A DNA stretch of 64,000 nucleotides, taken from CAWIVH01 sp963839475 (lineage in GTDB: Bacteria > Acidobacteriota > UBA6911). The position numbers and the translations under genes were made by a program. The notes beneath the pieces were generated by a model, which had not been told where the DNA came from, ran no database searches, and saw only the letters and a program-made list of their open reading frames with translations. The stretch is taken from positions 124,001-188,000 of the forward strand of contig CAWIVH010000019.1 of assembly GCA_963839475.1 (NCBI GenBank). Reading direction: 5' to 3'. This document shows positions 51,732-60,442 of the stretch, one piece after another. Within the stretch, counting starts at the first letter, position 1. Each line of letters opens with the position of its first letter.

Positions 51732-54242
51732 TCACCGGCGGCCGCCGCCTCCCATCCGGGCGCCCCCTCCTCCTGAACGGTAAGCTCCGGAGCTGTACCC
51801 CTGCGTTCTTGTCTGCCCCGTGGCACGAGCTGCGCTCTGCCGGTCGAGGGAGCTGGTGGACATCTGCCCTGAAGAGGAGGACTGCCGATTCTGCATTTGC
51901 TGCCCGGAGGCCCGATTGGTGTTCGCCCGGCTGGAGTCCACTGAGTTCCATCCACTGCCGCTGTTCGATTCCCAACCGTTGGATCCCTTCCGGTACACCG
52001 TCCCATCCTTGCCGGCATAAATGCTATCCCCTACCCGGATGGCGCCTCCGTTTTCCCCTTTGATATACCCTGCACTGCCGCTCTGGCCGGTGTTGGCATT
52101 GCCGTAGTTGATTTTTCCGCCGCTGACGGTATTCCCCGTTTGAGAGTTGGTAACGGAACCTCGTGCTCCATAGGCGTAATTGCCCGTGTAAACGTTGGCC
52201 ACGCCTGCACGCTGACCCGCAGCGATGTTACCGGTTTTGGAGTTGTAGGACATTCCCACTTGGTTCGCCCAGCGGTTACCCGTGTAGGCATTGTAGCCGC
52301 CGGATGTGCGCGTGACAGCCTGAGTCGAGCCCCAGCGCTGGTAGACATTTCCCGTTGTTCCGGCCCAACCGCCCGGGCCCCAGGCCATGGCGCCGTTGGG
52401 TCCCCAGGCTACGCCGCCGTAGATCGGTGCGTAATAGGGATAAGGATAGTAATAACCCCAACCCACAGGCCCCCACCAGGGGTAAGGCCCCCAGCCCCAG
52501 CCCATCGGATAGGGGGGATAACCCCAGGACCAGCCGAAACCGTAGCTGAAAGACCAACTGGACCATGGAGTATACGCCATGCTGGAGCCAAATCCATAAG
52601 TCACCGGAGGACCGACCCAGGTGGAATCGATCCATGGTTCGTATACATAGCCGGTGCCGTATACCACCACCGGAGCCGCATCCTGCGCTATCACAGCGCC
52701 GTGGTAGCCCGATGTATAGCCAAAAGTCACCGTCTCGGCATTGGAGCCATAGATCCTCACATAAGTCACATAATGCAGGGGAGCACTCGGCGGAATCGTG
52801 TAAATCACCGCCGGGACCAGATCGGTCACTTCCCATGGTCCCTGGACAGAAGTCGCTTTGAACCAGACTCCGTTCTCGACGGCATAAAAGGTTTTCTCAT
52901 CCACCCGGATGATAGGGGTTGAGGTATTGATCACGTACTGCAAGGAAGTATCCGCTATCGACTTGAACTTCGGCTCGCCATCGAAACGGGGCGGATTCAG
53001 CGCGGCCTTCTTCCGGCTGACGGTTGCCATCTGAGGGATAGTGTTGGCGATGACAGCTTCCTTCGCCTGGACGGTGCCGGGGACCGATGCTTTGACATTT
53101 TCTTTTGGGCTGTCGTCGGGAATGCTGGCGAAGTCCTGCGGCAGCTTTCCATAGGGGGCAAATTCCCAGGGACCGTTTAAACTGGCCGACCGGAACCAGC
53201 GCCCTGAAATCAAAAGGTAGTACTGGTTTTCTCCGCTATGCCGGAAGATATGGCCGGTGGTGTTCTCGGCATAAGTCAGCGCGGTCCCCTCGATAGGCAC
53301 GAACTTGGGCTCCCCCTCTGTAACGATCAACTCGGTGGGAGCGGTTGCAATATGAATGACTGGGACGGGGCCCTTAGACAGGGACGGTTTGGGGCGATTG
53401 CTTTCGGGGTCCCCTTTGCCATCGAGCAGGTCGACCTGGCCGCTGGCGACTGCATCCTTCATTGCAGCCTGGAGATCATCGATGGGCTTTTGGCATACAG
53501 CCCACAGTCCGGTGATGGCGGCGGCTTCCATCCAGCCATCAAAAAGGCGAAGGTAGTGCTTTCCGCCGGGTTCTCGCAGAACCAGCGGCCGGGTATTGAT
53601 GACACGCTCGAGTTTCGTTCCTTTTCCTGGCCGATATACGGGCTGACCGTCGATGTACACCAGGATGGCAGCTTCTTTAGAGAGGATGATTTTAGGCGGA
53701 TCGTTTTTCACCGGGAGTGATTCAATCTTGGCTTCGGCCTCCATGACGGCAATCGCAGCCTCGAAGCGGTCGAGAGAAATCCGGCGCACCCGCGGCATCA
53801 CGCTGTTTTGAAGAATCCGCAGATAAAGTCCTTCATCATCCTTGGCGGCTGGAAAAGACACATTTTTCAATTCAAGGTCCCTGAATTCAACGGTGCGGTT
53901 CACCTTGTCGATTTCCGTTTTCGCCGTCGCCATCGCCACTCCGAAAACCGCTTTGTCGCTGCCCGATTTTTTCACTTCAATGGCAGAATAGGCTTCCACC
54001 GCGTTCCCGTCCCATTTCTCGAACTGGGGCTGGTGAACAGAAAAGGTAGTGTCACCGCTTTTAACCACCCGAGGCCAGGAATCCGGAGCATTGGCCTGCG
54101 AGGATCCGGCACTTTGAGCAGATTGCCCGCCTGCCGGCTCGAAGGGAAATGGCCCTGCGGAACCCATGGATACTCCAAGGCAGAGCGCTAAAAGCGCAAT
54201 GGAACTGCACCTCGCCAGGCAACAGACAATCCTATTATTCAT
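51732..54242 (-). CDS. Large exported repetitive surface protein, unknown function
   Basis: An 836-residue protein with a Sec signal (SIALLALCLGVSMGSAG). The N-terminal half has three related modules around a W-x-A-x3-GPW-type core (RWFRSASLNGPWEFA, VWFKATSVQGPWEVTD, GWMEAAAITGLWAVC). A very aromatic middle (GFGWSWGYPPYPMGWGWGPY) is followed by Gly/Asn/Ser-rich repeats with TGN motifs (VYTGNYAYGARG). The tail ends GGGGARMGGGGRR. Similar proteins in Acidobacteria are sometimes called carbohydrate-binding, but I cannot support a function. GGGGA before the ATG at 54242 supports the start. The tail is like that of the DUF3300 protein at 57.2 kb. Confidence 0.7.
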   Translation of the reverse strand: MNNRIVCCLARCSSIALLALCLGVSMGSAGPFPFEPAGGQSAQSAGSSQANAPDSWPRVVKSGDTTFSVHQPQFEKWDGNAVEAYSAIEVKKSGSDKAVFGVAMATAKTEIDKVNRTVEFRDLELKNVSFPAAKDDEGLYLRILQNSVMPRVRRISLDRFEAAIAVMEAEAKIESLPVKNDPPKIILSKEAAILVYIDGQPVYRPGKGTKLERVINTRPLVLREPGGKHYLRLFDGWMEAAAITGLWAVCQKPIDDLQAAMKDAVASGQVDLLDGKGDPESNRPKPSLSKGPVPVIHIATAPTELIVTEGEPKFVPIEGTALTYAENTTGHIFRHSGENQYYLLISGRWFRSASLNGPWEFAPYGKLPQDFASIPDDSPKENVKASVPGTVQAKEAVIANTIPQMATVSRKKAALNPPRFDGEPKFKSIADTSLQYVINTSTPIIRVDEKTFYAVENGVWFKATSVQGPWEVTDLVPAVIYTIPPSAPLHYVTYVRIYGSNAETVTFGYTSGYHGAVIAQDAAPVVVYGTGYVYEPWIDSTWVGPPVTYGFGSSMAYTPWSSWSFSYGFGWSWGYPPYPMGWGWGPYPWWGPVGWGYYYPYPYYAPIYGGVAWGPNGAMAWGPGGWAGTTGNVYQRWGSTQAVTRTSGGYNAYTGNRWANQVGMSYNSKTGNIAAGQRAGVANVYTGNYAYGARGSVTNSQTGNTVSGGKINYGNANTGQSGSAGYIKGENGGAIRVGDSIYAGKDGTVYRKGSNGWESNSGSGWNSVDSSRANTNRASGQQMQNRQSSSSGQMSTSSLDRQSAARATGQTRTQGYSSGAYRSGGGGARMGGGGRR

Positions 54243-54527
54243 TGACGAATCCCCATGTAAGATCCAGGCAACACCCCGGCGCCGGAAATCAGCGCGAGGC
54301 ATCGGGACAGTAATCCTATTAAATGGCAGGCGCTGCCGCAAGGATTTCGGCCGTTAATATCCGGATGCTGCCGAACCCATCTTGCCATCCATGCCAGATT
54401 CGATATTATTAGCAGGAACAGCCTGGATCAAAAGAGCCGCCCCTTCCGGACTCAGCTCTTCCCGGCCGCATTTTCTACTCGATACTCCCACCGGTACGGC
54501 ATTGCCGCACCGGGATTCCGAGGAATT

Positions 54528-55337
54528 ATGAACATCATGCCAAAAATTTTGATAATGCGCCCGCTCCCTTCACCCAATAGTCGCATGTGTCAGCAATCGA
54601 GCCTGTCGGGCGCACTGCTACTGGCATTCGTTTGTATGAGCAGCTTCCTGATGCTTTCCACCCCAGCCCGAGCGCAGGGCCAAAGCAAACCCGAACATCA
54701 AGAATGGGAAGCATCCTTCTTCTACGGGGGAAGCTTCCTCGGATCCGGAACCTATGCCACACCAGTCGAGGGCTCGAGCACCAGTACCTCTCGAAATGTC
54801 GAGCTTAAATATGCCTCCGGGTACCTGATGGGCGCCAGCATCACGAATAATCGCGGGCAGCGATATGGCGGGGCTTTCGAGTATTCTTTTGCCAACCAGC
54901 CGATGACCTTCACGAACCTTGCCGATTCTATCCCATCGCTCAGCTTCGGGCAGTCTGTACACCGTTTTGCCTATAACCTGATCTATTACCCGATGGAACG
55001 GCAGAAACAACTCCGACCTTACGTGTTCGCAGGTCCGGGCGTTGCCCTCTTTGCCGTCAAGGGTTCGTCCAAGGACGCAGCCGCGGTCCAGGGCGTTCAT
55101 TTGAATGATCCGTGGAAAATGACGATGAACTGGGGTGGGGGAATAAAGTACCTCGTGATGAAGCAGGCGGGGATACAGTTCCAGTTCAGCGACAGCATTT
55201 CCGGAGTCCCGGGATACGGATTACCAGAGACAGCCAAAGCGGGCCCGGGCGGGGCCAATGCCGGTTTTCGGCCGGACGGCCTGATGAATAACTGGCAGGT
55301 CAGCATTGGATTCAACTACCAGTGGAGAAACAGGTAG
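54528..55337 (+). CDS. Outer-membrane beta-barrel protein (OmpA-barrel-like)
   Basis: A 269-residue exported protein (signal ALLLAFVCMSSFLMLSTPARAQ) with about eight amphipathic strands. WEASFFYGGSFLGSGTY opens the barrel, LRPYVFAGPGVALFAV lies in the middle, and it closes with WQVSIGFNYQWRNR. This is the pattern of PF13505-type small barrels. The penultimate strand is aromatic, but the last residues are basic rather than a terminal aromatic. Function unknown. It diverges from the large Gly-rich protein gene; the 285 bases between them show no clear feature. It converges on the next barrel gene. Confidence 0.72.
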   Translation: MNIMPKILIMRPLPSPNSRMCQQSSLSGALLLAFVCMSSFLMLSTPARAQGQSKPEHQEWEASFFYGGSFLGSGTYATPVEGSSTSTSRNVELKYASGYLMGASITNNRGQRYGGAFEYSFANQPMTFTNLADSIPSLSFGQSVHRFAYNLIYYPMERQKQLRPYVFAGPGVALFAVKGSSKDAAAVQGVHLNDPWKMTMNWGGGIKYLVMKQAGIQFQFSDSISGVPGYGLPETAKAGPGGANAGFRPDGLMNNWQVSIGFNYQWRNR

Positions 55338-55371
55338 ACCCGGGCATTCGGATACCGGCAACACTTTCTCG

Positions 55372-55422
55372 CGGGACACGGATTCACGCAAATTATCGCG
55401 GATTCTTCACGCTGAATCCGCG
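55372..55422. repeat. ACGGAT-type repeat with 9-bp hairpin between convergent barrel genes
   Basis: GACACGGATTCACGC resembles the repeat at 26155-26185. Inside it CGCGGATTC (55397-55405) pairs perfectly with GAATCCGCG (55414-55422) over an eight-base loop. The position between convergent genes suggests that it now acts as a terminator. Confidence 0.45.
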
Positions 55423-55460
55423 TCCAGAAAACGGGATAATTCAGCGATGAATCATGGCAC

Positions 55461-56132
55461 TCAGAAGCGGAAGATAACGCCTCCCGTTACGTCCATCTGG
55501 TGCTGCAAAGATGTTTTCAGATGAACCACGCAGGTCGCGCCGGCGCCGCCGACACTGCACCAGAAACTGCTGTCCGAAGCCGAAATCAAAGTCGGGCTCC
55601 AGCGGGCTTCACCCCGAATGCCGAGATTCCTGGTGAAGAAGTATTTCACACCTCCGCCCACGGAGAAGGAGAAATACGACCTCGAACCGCTCCAGCCGGC
55701 TCGACTGGCCCGATAGGTCGTCGCTCCGAGACCGGCCATGACATACGGCATCGCTTTGGGATCGGCGCTCAGATAATGATGGAGAAAGTTGCAATGGTAT
55801 TGGCCGATCCGGAGATCGAAATCGGTCGAACTCCCGGAGGCTTGCGGCACGACAATGGCGGTCGGCAGCCGGCCGTCGGTAAGCTGCCGCTGCCAGGATG
55901 CCTCCACGGCATCCAGTGGATTGAGATTGACGGCGAACGTTGCGCCGAGGTTGTAGGTGCTGCTTACATGGATGGATCCATGATCAACGCCGTCGTCGCC
56001 TGTCAACGGGATGCTGCCGCTGGCAGAAAATCCCCCGAAGGGCTGCAATTCAAATCGCTTGAGGTCCCCGGCCAGAAGGGCGGAGCTGCCCATAGCCAGC
56101 AGCAAGGGCAGCTGTATCCAAAGCTTTTTCAT
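55461..56132 (-). CDS. Outer-membrane beta-barrel protein, third gene of the DUF3300 operon
   Basis: A 223-residue exported protein (signal KKLWIQLPLLLAMGSSALLA). The mature part starts FELQPFGGFSASGSIP and has evenly spaced strands with GLGATTYRAS, FSFSVGGGVKYFFTRNLGIR and a final VTGGVIFRF ending in phenylalanine. It is a small barrel of the PF13505 kind. Two cysteines near the end (FWCSVGGAGATCVV) could form a disulfide in a surface loop. It lies 42 bases after the DUF2950 gene and is probably its operon partner. Confidence 0.72.
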   Translation of the reverse strand: MKKLWIQLPLLLAMGSSALLAGDLKRFELQPFGGFSASGSIPLTGDDGVDHGSIHVSSTYNLGATFAVNLNPLDAVEASWQRQLTDGRLPTAIVVPQASGSSTDFDLRIGQYHCNFLHHYLSADPKAMPYVMAGLGATTYRASRAGWSGSRSYFSFSVGGGVKYFFTRNLGIRGEARWSPTLISASDSSFWCSVGGAGATCVVHLKTSLQHQMDVTGGVIFRF

Positions 56133-56174
56133 CGCGTTCCCGGCCAATAGGCGAAGCGGACTCGTCGCTGAGGC

Positions 56175-57170
56175 CTAATTCTCCGCTACCGGGCGCCAGC
56201 CCTTATCCGGATTGTACCGCTCCATCGTTTTGAAAAGTTCCAGCGTCTTGGGGCCCAGATCCTGCTCGTACACGATCCCGTCATGGCTGACGATAAAAGT
56301 CTTCACGCCCGTGACAGCGTATTCTGCGGGCGCCGCCACCAGCGCGAAGCCGCCGATCATCGCGCCCTTCACCAGGAAGTCCATTTCGCCGAGCCTTGCC
56401 GCGGGTCCCTGGCCCTTCAGGACCTTGAAGAAATAACCATGGTAGGGTTCACCCTTAGTGTAGCCTTGCTCCAGGACCTGTGCGATGCGTTCACCGACCG
56501 GACCGCCCCATGTCCCATCCGGATTCTTCCATGCCAGGCCGTCCTGTTTGCCGGGGGTGCTGATAATGCGCTGGGCGTACTGGTTGACATTGGATCCGTC
56601 GCGCTTTTGCAGAGCGTATTCACGCTCGGCTTCCACGAAACCGTGGCAGATCGCGATCGCATCCAGCTCATTGGATCCGATCCGGCGATAAAGCAGCTCC
56701 TGCCGCCCCGCAGCAGCATCAAAGGACCATGCGTCTCCCTTTTTGACGATGGGTATAGCAAATGGAAAGTCATCTTGGCCGATGGAGAGAATCGCCCGCT
56801 TTTTATTTTTCGGGTCGATGACGACGCTCTTCTTCTCCCGAGCCTGCTTGACAAAATTGGCGGACAGCTCCTTATCCCGGGCGGCCTCCCCGGTAAACAC
56901 GATATCCTTGCCCTCGGATCCGAAGATCTTTTCGAGGGCAACCGTGTCGAACTTCTCCAACGCGTTGATCAATCCATCAGCAGCGTCAGACGGTTTCGCA
57001 AACTTTTGCGGTGGGATTGATGCGGACGTGGCTTTTGCGGTCGCAGACTGCGCGATTCCGTCTGGCGTAAGCAAGAGCTGCCAGGCAAACACTGTGACCG
57101 CCGCCGTAAAGAGGATTTTTGAAATATTGGGACGTGAAGTCATAGCTCTTATCTCGGTTTTTGGTTTCAT
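56175..57170 (-). CDS. DUF2950 family exported protein
   Basis: A 331-residue protein with a Sec signal (ILFTAAVTVFAWQLLLTPDG). It matches DUF2950 throughout: the DAADGLINALEKFD start, AILSIGQDDFPFAIPIVKKG, RRIGSNELDAIAICHGFVEA, KNPDGTWGGPVGE, PYHGYFFKVLKGQG and the end YNPDKGWRPVAE. The family has no assigned activity. It follows a DUF3300 gene by 17 bases with AGAGGAAG before the ATG, the standard pairing for this family. It acts in the periplasm or at the surface. Confidence 0.88.
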   Translation of the reverse strand: MKPKTEIRAMTSRPNISKILFTAAVTVFAWQLLLTPDGIAQSATAKATSASIPPQKFAKPSDAADGLINALEKFDTVALEKIFGSEGKDIVFTGEAARDKELSANFVKQAREKKSVVIDPKNKKRAILSIGQDDFPFAIPIVKKGDAWSFDAAAGRQELLYRRIGSNELDAIAICHGFVEAEREYALQKRDGSNVNQYAQRIISTPGKQDGLAWKNPDGTWGGPVGERIAQVLEQGYTKGEPYHGYFFKVLKGQGPAARLGEMDFLVKGAMIGGFALVAAPAEYAVTGVKTFIVSHDGIVYEQDLGPKTLELFKTMERYNPDKGWRPVAEN

Positions 57171-57187
57171 TTTCGCTTCCTCTCTCT

Positions 57188-58567
57188 CTAACGCCGGCCA
57201 CCACCGCCACCACGGCTACCTCCGCCACCGCCACCACCACGGGAACTCATGCTCGAAGAACCGCGAGAGCTGCTCGCTTTGGCGCTGCTTCCGCTGAAAC
57301 CGCCGGAACCGCCGCCGAGTGCCGAAGGGCTGGCGCCCCCTCTGCCACCGCCGCCGGACATATCCCGGCTGCCGATTTTCTCACTTCCGCCGCCGCCCGC
57401 TGAGCGGTTGCTGACGCTCGCACCACCGGCGCCACCGCCGCGGTTGCCACCGGCGCCACCAACTCCACCGGCTCCTCCAACTCCTCCGGCTCCACCGACT
57501 CCGCCAGCACCACCAGCGCGGCCTGCGCCACCGGCTCCACCGACCCCGCCAGCACCACCGGCCCGGCCAGCGCCACCGACTCCGCCGACACCGCCAGCGC
57601 CACCAGCGCGGCCTGCACCACCAGCCCCGCCAAATTTGTTGGCGGTTGCGTTGTTCGGGTAGGGGGCGCCGCCCCGGTGCTGAGGATTATGCTGGAAGGT
57701 GTTGTTACCACCCCTGGCGACGGTGTTGCCGCTGTTGCTGATATTGGTGTTGCGGTTAAAATTGTTGTTCACGTTAATATTGACGTCGTTGTGGCCCCAG
57801 CCGCAGCCATAGCCCCATCCACCATGCCATGCAGCACCGACCATCATCCCAACTCCGAACGCAACGGCCGCCGTTGCCACGTAGGCTCCCGGAGGGGGCG
57901 GAGGCGGATAATAAACGGGCGGATAGGGATAGGGCGGCGGTCCGTACACAACCGTCGGATTGTAGGTCGGGACATAGACCACCTGCGGGTTCGCCTGCTC
58001 GACCACAATCACCGTTTTGGTTTCAACGACCTTTGTTTCCACTTTTTGCTGCTCCGTGGTCTTCAAGGTACCCTTGTCCTGGGCCTTTTTGCGCATGCGC
58101 TGCACGGCATCCATGACATCGGCCTGCTGCGCGAGGAAGGCATTTCCCAGGTCGGTGGTCCACTGAATGTCATCCGCCAGGCGTTTCACGACGTCAGGGA
58201 CCACAACCAATCCCTGGACGCTTGGGTCCCATGGCTGTTTGGACACGGCGTCGGCGAGAGCCTTGTCTTTCAGATTTGGATTTTTAGTGAGCCATTGCTG
58301 AAGCTGAATGATTTCCAAAGGATACGTGGATGCCGCCAGCACCTGAGCCAGCAACGGATCGGGATAAAGTGCGATCGGCGCGACCAGGGAATCAAGCTGC
58401 TCAGGCGGAATCTTGGCTGCTTCCCCTGCGGGCGGAGTTGCCTGAGCCTGCGCGCTGGGCGCCTGCCGAAAGAAAGCCATCGTATCGCCCGGCAACAGGA
58501 TTGCGACACATAGGATGGCCATCAAACTTTGACAGGTAAACTTCATGGGTAAAGATTTCGGATTCAT
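57188..58567 (-). CDS. DUF3300 family exported protein with Gly-rich tail
   Basis: A 459-residue protein. A signal is followed by the DUF3300 domain (about residues 50-240): LDSLVAPIALYPDPLLAQVL, STYPLEIIQLQQWL and DDIQWTTDLGNAFLAQQADV. Next are a Pro/Tyr-rich stretch with repeated PPY, a His/Asn-rich segment, and about 190 residues of low-complexity glycine. The glycine tail includes a tandem GGAGGV/GRAGGAGG block and ends SRGGGGGRR. The function of the domain is unknown. It is the first gene of a three-gene operon with DUF2950 and a barrel. The proline-rich open frames on the opposite strand are artefacts of the glycine repeat. Confidence 0.88.
   Translation of the reverse strand: MNPKSLPMKFTCQSLMAILCVAILLPGDTMAFFRQAPSAQAQATPPAGEAAKIPPEQLDSLVAPIALYPDPLLAQVLAASTYPLEIIQLQQWLTKNPNLKDKALADAVSKQPWDPSVQGLVVVPDVVKRLADDIQWTTDLGNAFLAQQADVMDAVQRMRKKAQDKGTLKTTEQQKVETKVVETKTVIVVEQANPQVVYVPTYNPTVVYGPPPYPYPPVYYPPPPPPGAYVATAAVAFGVGMMVGAAWHGGWGYGCGWGHNDVNINVNNNFNRNTNISNSGNTVARGGNNTFQHNPQHRGGAPYPNNATANKFGGAGGAGRAGGAGGVGGVGGAGRAGGAGGVGGAGGAGRAGGAGGVGGAGGVGGAGGVGGAGGNRGGGAGGASVSNRSAGGGGSEKIGSRDMSGGGGRGGASPSALGGGSGGFSGSSAKASSSRGSSSMSSRGGGGGGGSRGGGGGRR
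57425..57640. repeat. Tandem repeat coding the Gly-rich tail of the DUF3300 protein
   Basis: About 24 imperfect nine-base units encode Gly-Gly-(Ala/Val) and Gly-Arg-Ala-Gly-Gly blocks. Larger units of 18-27 bases are visible. The array is in frame and likely to vary in length between strains. Confidence 0.7.
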
Positions 58568-58896
58568 AGCAGTTGTTTCCTTTTCCGAATGGATGCTTCC
58601 AAAAAAGACAACATCCCCGTCCGTCTGGCGTGGGTCGATGGCCCAGCAGAATCGTTCACAATTTTCCGGCTAGGCTCCGCTTCCGGGATCATTCTCAAAT
58701 TCATCTTCGCAAGCACGGCATCCATCGACGTTCTGTATCATAATACATTTGCGATCCTGGAGCGAATATAAGACCTTAGTATAATGCGGTGGGAATGCGA
58801 TCAGACCTGTGCCCGAATCCTATGTTAAGCTGAAGCCTGCAAATCGATTCAAAACACAAAGGCCGCAATGGCAGCGAAGTCCGTGAGGTAAACATC
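58568..58896. other. Divergent intergenic region, no gene recognised
   Basis: This 329-base gap lies between the DUF3300 gene (minus) and the GH13 gene (plus). A 60-codon frame at 58589-58771 has no recognisable product or ribosome site. The stretch near 58851-58880 (ACACAAAGGCCGCAATGGC) resembles one arm of the fold-back elements. Promoters for both flanking genes should be here, but none stands out. Confidence 0.4.
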
Positions 58897-60369
58897 ATGA
58901 CAAAATCTCTTTACCCTTCACTCTTCCAGATCAATACACGGGTCTGGCTGACGGAAATCTCCCATAAGCTCAGCCGGCCGGCAACCTTGGACGATATTAC
59001 CGATGCCGAACTGGACCGCGTGATGCCCCGGGGATGCGACTGGGTTTGGCTGTTGAGTGTCTGGCAGACAGGCCCGGCGGGGCAGCGGGTCTCGCGCGCC
59101 AATCCCGAATGGAGAAGAGAGTTCGAGGAAACCCTGCCGGACCTGCGGGAAGAAGACATCGCCGGATCCGGGTTCGCCATTACCGGCTACACGGTGCACT
59201 CGGCCCTGGGAGGGGATGCCGCCCTGGGGCGCCTCCGCGGTCGTCTGCAGCGACGGGGTCTGAAATTGATGCTCGACTTTGTGCCGAATCACACCGGCAT
59301 GGACCATCCCTGGGTGGAAACCAATCCTGAGCGCTACATCGCGGGAACTCAATCTGACATGGAGCGGGAACCCCGGAACTACACGCGGGTCCACCGCTGG
59401 AACGGCGAATTGATTCTTGCCCATGGACGCGACCCCTATTTTCCGGGCTGGCCGGACACGCTTCAGCTCGACTACAGCGATCCATCCACCCAGGAGGCGA
59501 TGATCGGGGAACTGCTGAAGATCGCCGGCCAATGTGACGGCGTCCGCTGCGACATGGCCATGCTGGTGCTGCCGGATGTTTTCGAGCGCACTTGGGGACG
59601 CCGCCCCCATTCATTCTGGCCGCGGGCCACGCGGCGAATCCGAGAACGGGCTCCAGACTTCTGCTTCATGGCCGAGGTTTATTGGGACCTGGAATGGACC
59701 CTGCAGCAACAGGGATTCGATTATGCGTACGACAAGCGGCTTTATGACCGGCTCCGCGAAGGCCACGCCCGGCCGGTGCGCGAGCATTTTCACGCCGGCC
59801 TCGATTATCAGGACAAGCTGGCCCGGTTCCTGGAGAACCACGACGAGCCGCGAGCGGCGGCGACATTCCCCGAGGAGATTCACAAAGCGGCGGCGGTGAT
59901 TACGTTCCTTTCGCCCGGCTTGCGTTTCTTTCATCAAGGCCAGCTCGAGGGCAGGATGAAGCGAATCTCGCCTCACCTGGTCCGCGCCCCAATCGAACCG
60001 GTGAATGAAGAGTTGCGATCGTTTTACGCGCGCCTGCTTGCGGCTCTCGGACAGCCGGCCCTCCGCGAAGGCCAATGGCAGCTGCTCGAATGTTTGCCCG
60101 CCTGGGACGGCAACTGGACCTGGGATTGCTTTATTGCGTTTGCATGGCAAGGTCCGGCCGGCAAGCGGCTGCTGGCAGCCGTTAACTATGCGCCCAATCA
60201 AAGCCAATGTTATGTGAGGATCCCCTTCCCCGATATGGAAGGGCGCCAGGTTCAATTCAGAGACTTGCTTGGATCTGCCCGTTATGATCGGGTCGGGAGC
60301 GAGATCCTGGCACGCGGACTGTATCTCGACATGCCACCCTGGGGCTACCATCTCTTCGAGGTCAGCTGA
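58897..60369 (+). CDS. GH13 alpha-amylase-family glycosidase
   Basis: A 490-residue cytoplasmic enzyme with all four GH13 regions: I LDFVPNHTG (N131-H132), II GVRCDMAM (nucleophile D219), III FMAEVYWD (acid E260) and IV FLENHDEPRA (D316). GAGG eight bases before the ATG supports the start. There is no signal peptide and no obvious carbohydrate-binding module. A possible maltooligosyl-type or trehalose-related role cannot be separated from plain amylase activity. It is next to 6-phosphogluconolactonase on the opposite strand, which fits a sugar-metabolism neighbourhood. The frame is clean. Confidence 0.88.
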   Translation: MTKSLYPSLFQINTRVWLTEISHKLSRPATLDDITDAELDRVMPRGCDWVWLLSVWQTGPAGQRVSRANPEWRREFEETLPDLREEDIAGSGFAITGYTVHSALGGDAALGRLRGRLQRRGLKLMLDFVPNHTGMDHPWVETNPERYIAGTQSDMEREPRNYTRVHRWNGELILAHGRDPYFPGWPDTLQLDYSDPSTQEAMIGELLKIAGQCDGVRCDMAMLVLPDVFERTWGRRPHSFWPRATRRIRERAPDFCFMAEVYWDLEWTLQQQGFDYAYDKRLYDRLREGHARPVREHFHAGLDYQDKLARFLENHDEPRAAATFPEEIHKAAAVITFLSPGLRFFHQGQLEGRMKRISPHLVRAPIEPVNEELRSFYARLLAALGQPALREGQWQLLECLPAWDGNWTWDCFIAFAWQGPAGKRLLAAVNYAPNQSQCYVRIPFPDMEGRQVQFRDLLGSARYDRVGSEILARGLYLDMPPWGYHLFEVS

Positions 60370-60442
60370 CAATCCCTGGCATTGGGTATCAGTTTTATTA
60401 ACTCTGGGTCTTTTTTGAGAAGGTTTTTCTGGCTCCTCGAAC

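Noticed and set aside
57425..57640. Possible CRISPR-like array
   Set aside because: The units are contiguous nine-base coding repeats without unique spacers, and there are no cas genes in the window.
57249..57662. Proline-rich plus-strand frame opposite the DUF3300 tail
   Set aside because: Complement of glycine codons in a tandem repeat; not a real protein.
58589..58771. 60-codon plus-strand frame between the DUF3300 and GH13 genes
   Set aside because: No ribosome site, no recognisable features, and it lies where divergent promoters should be.
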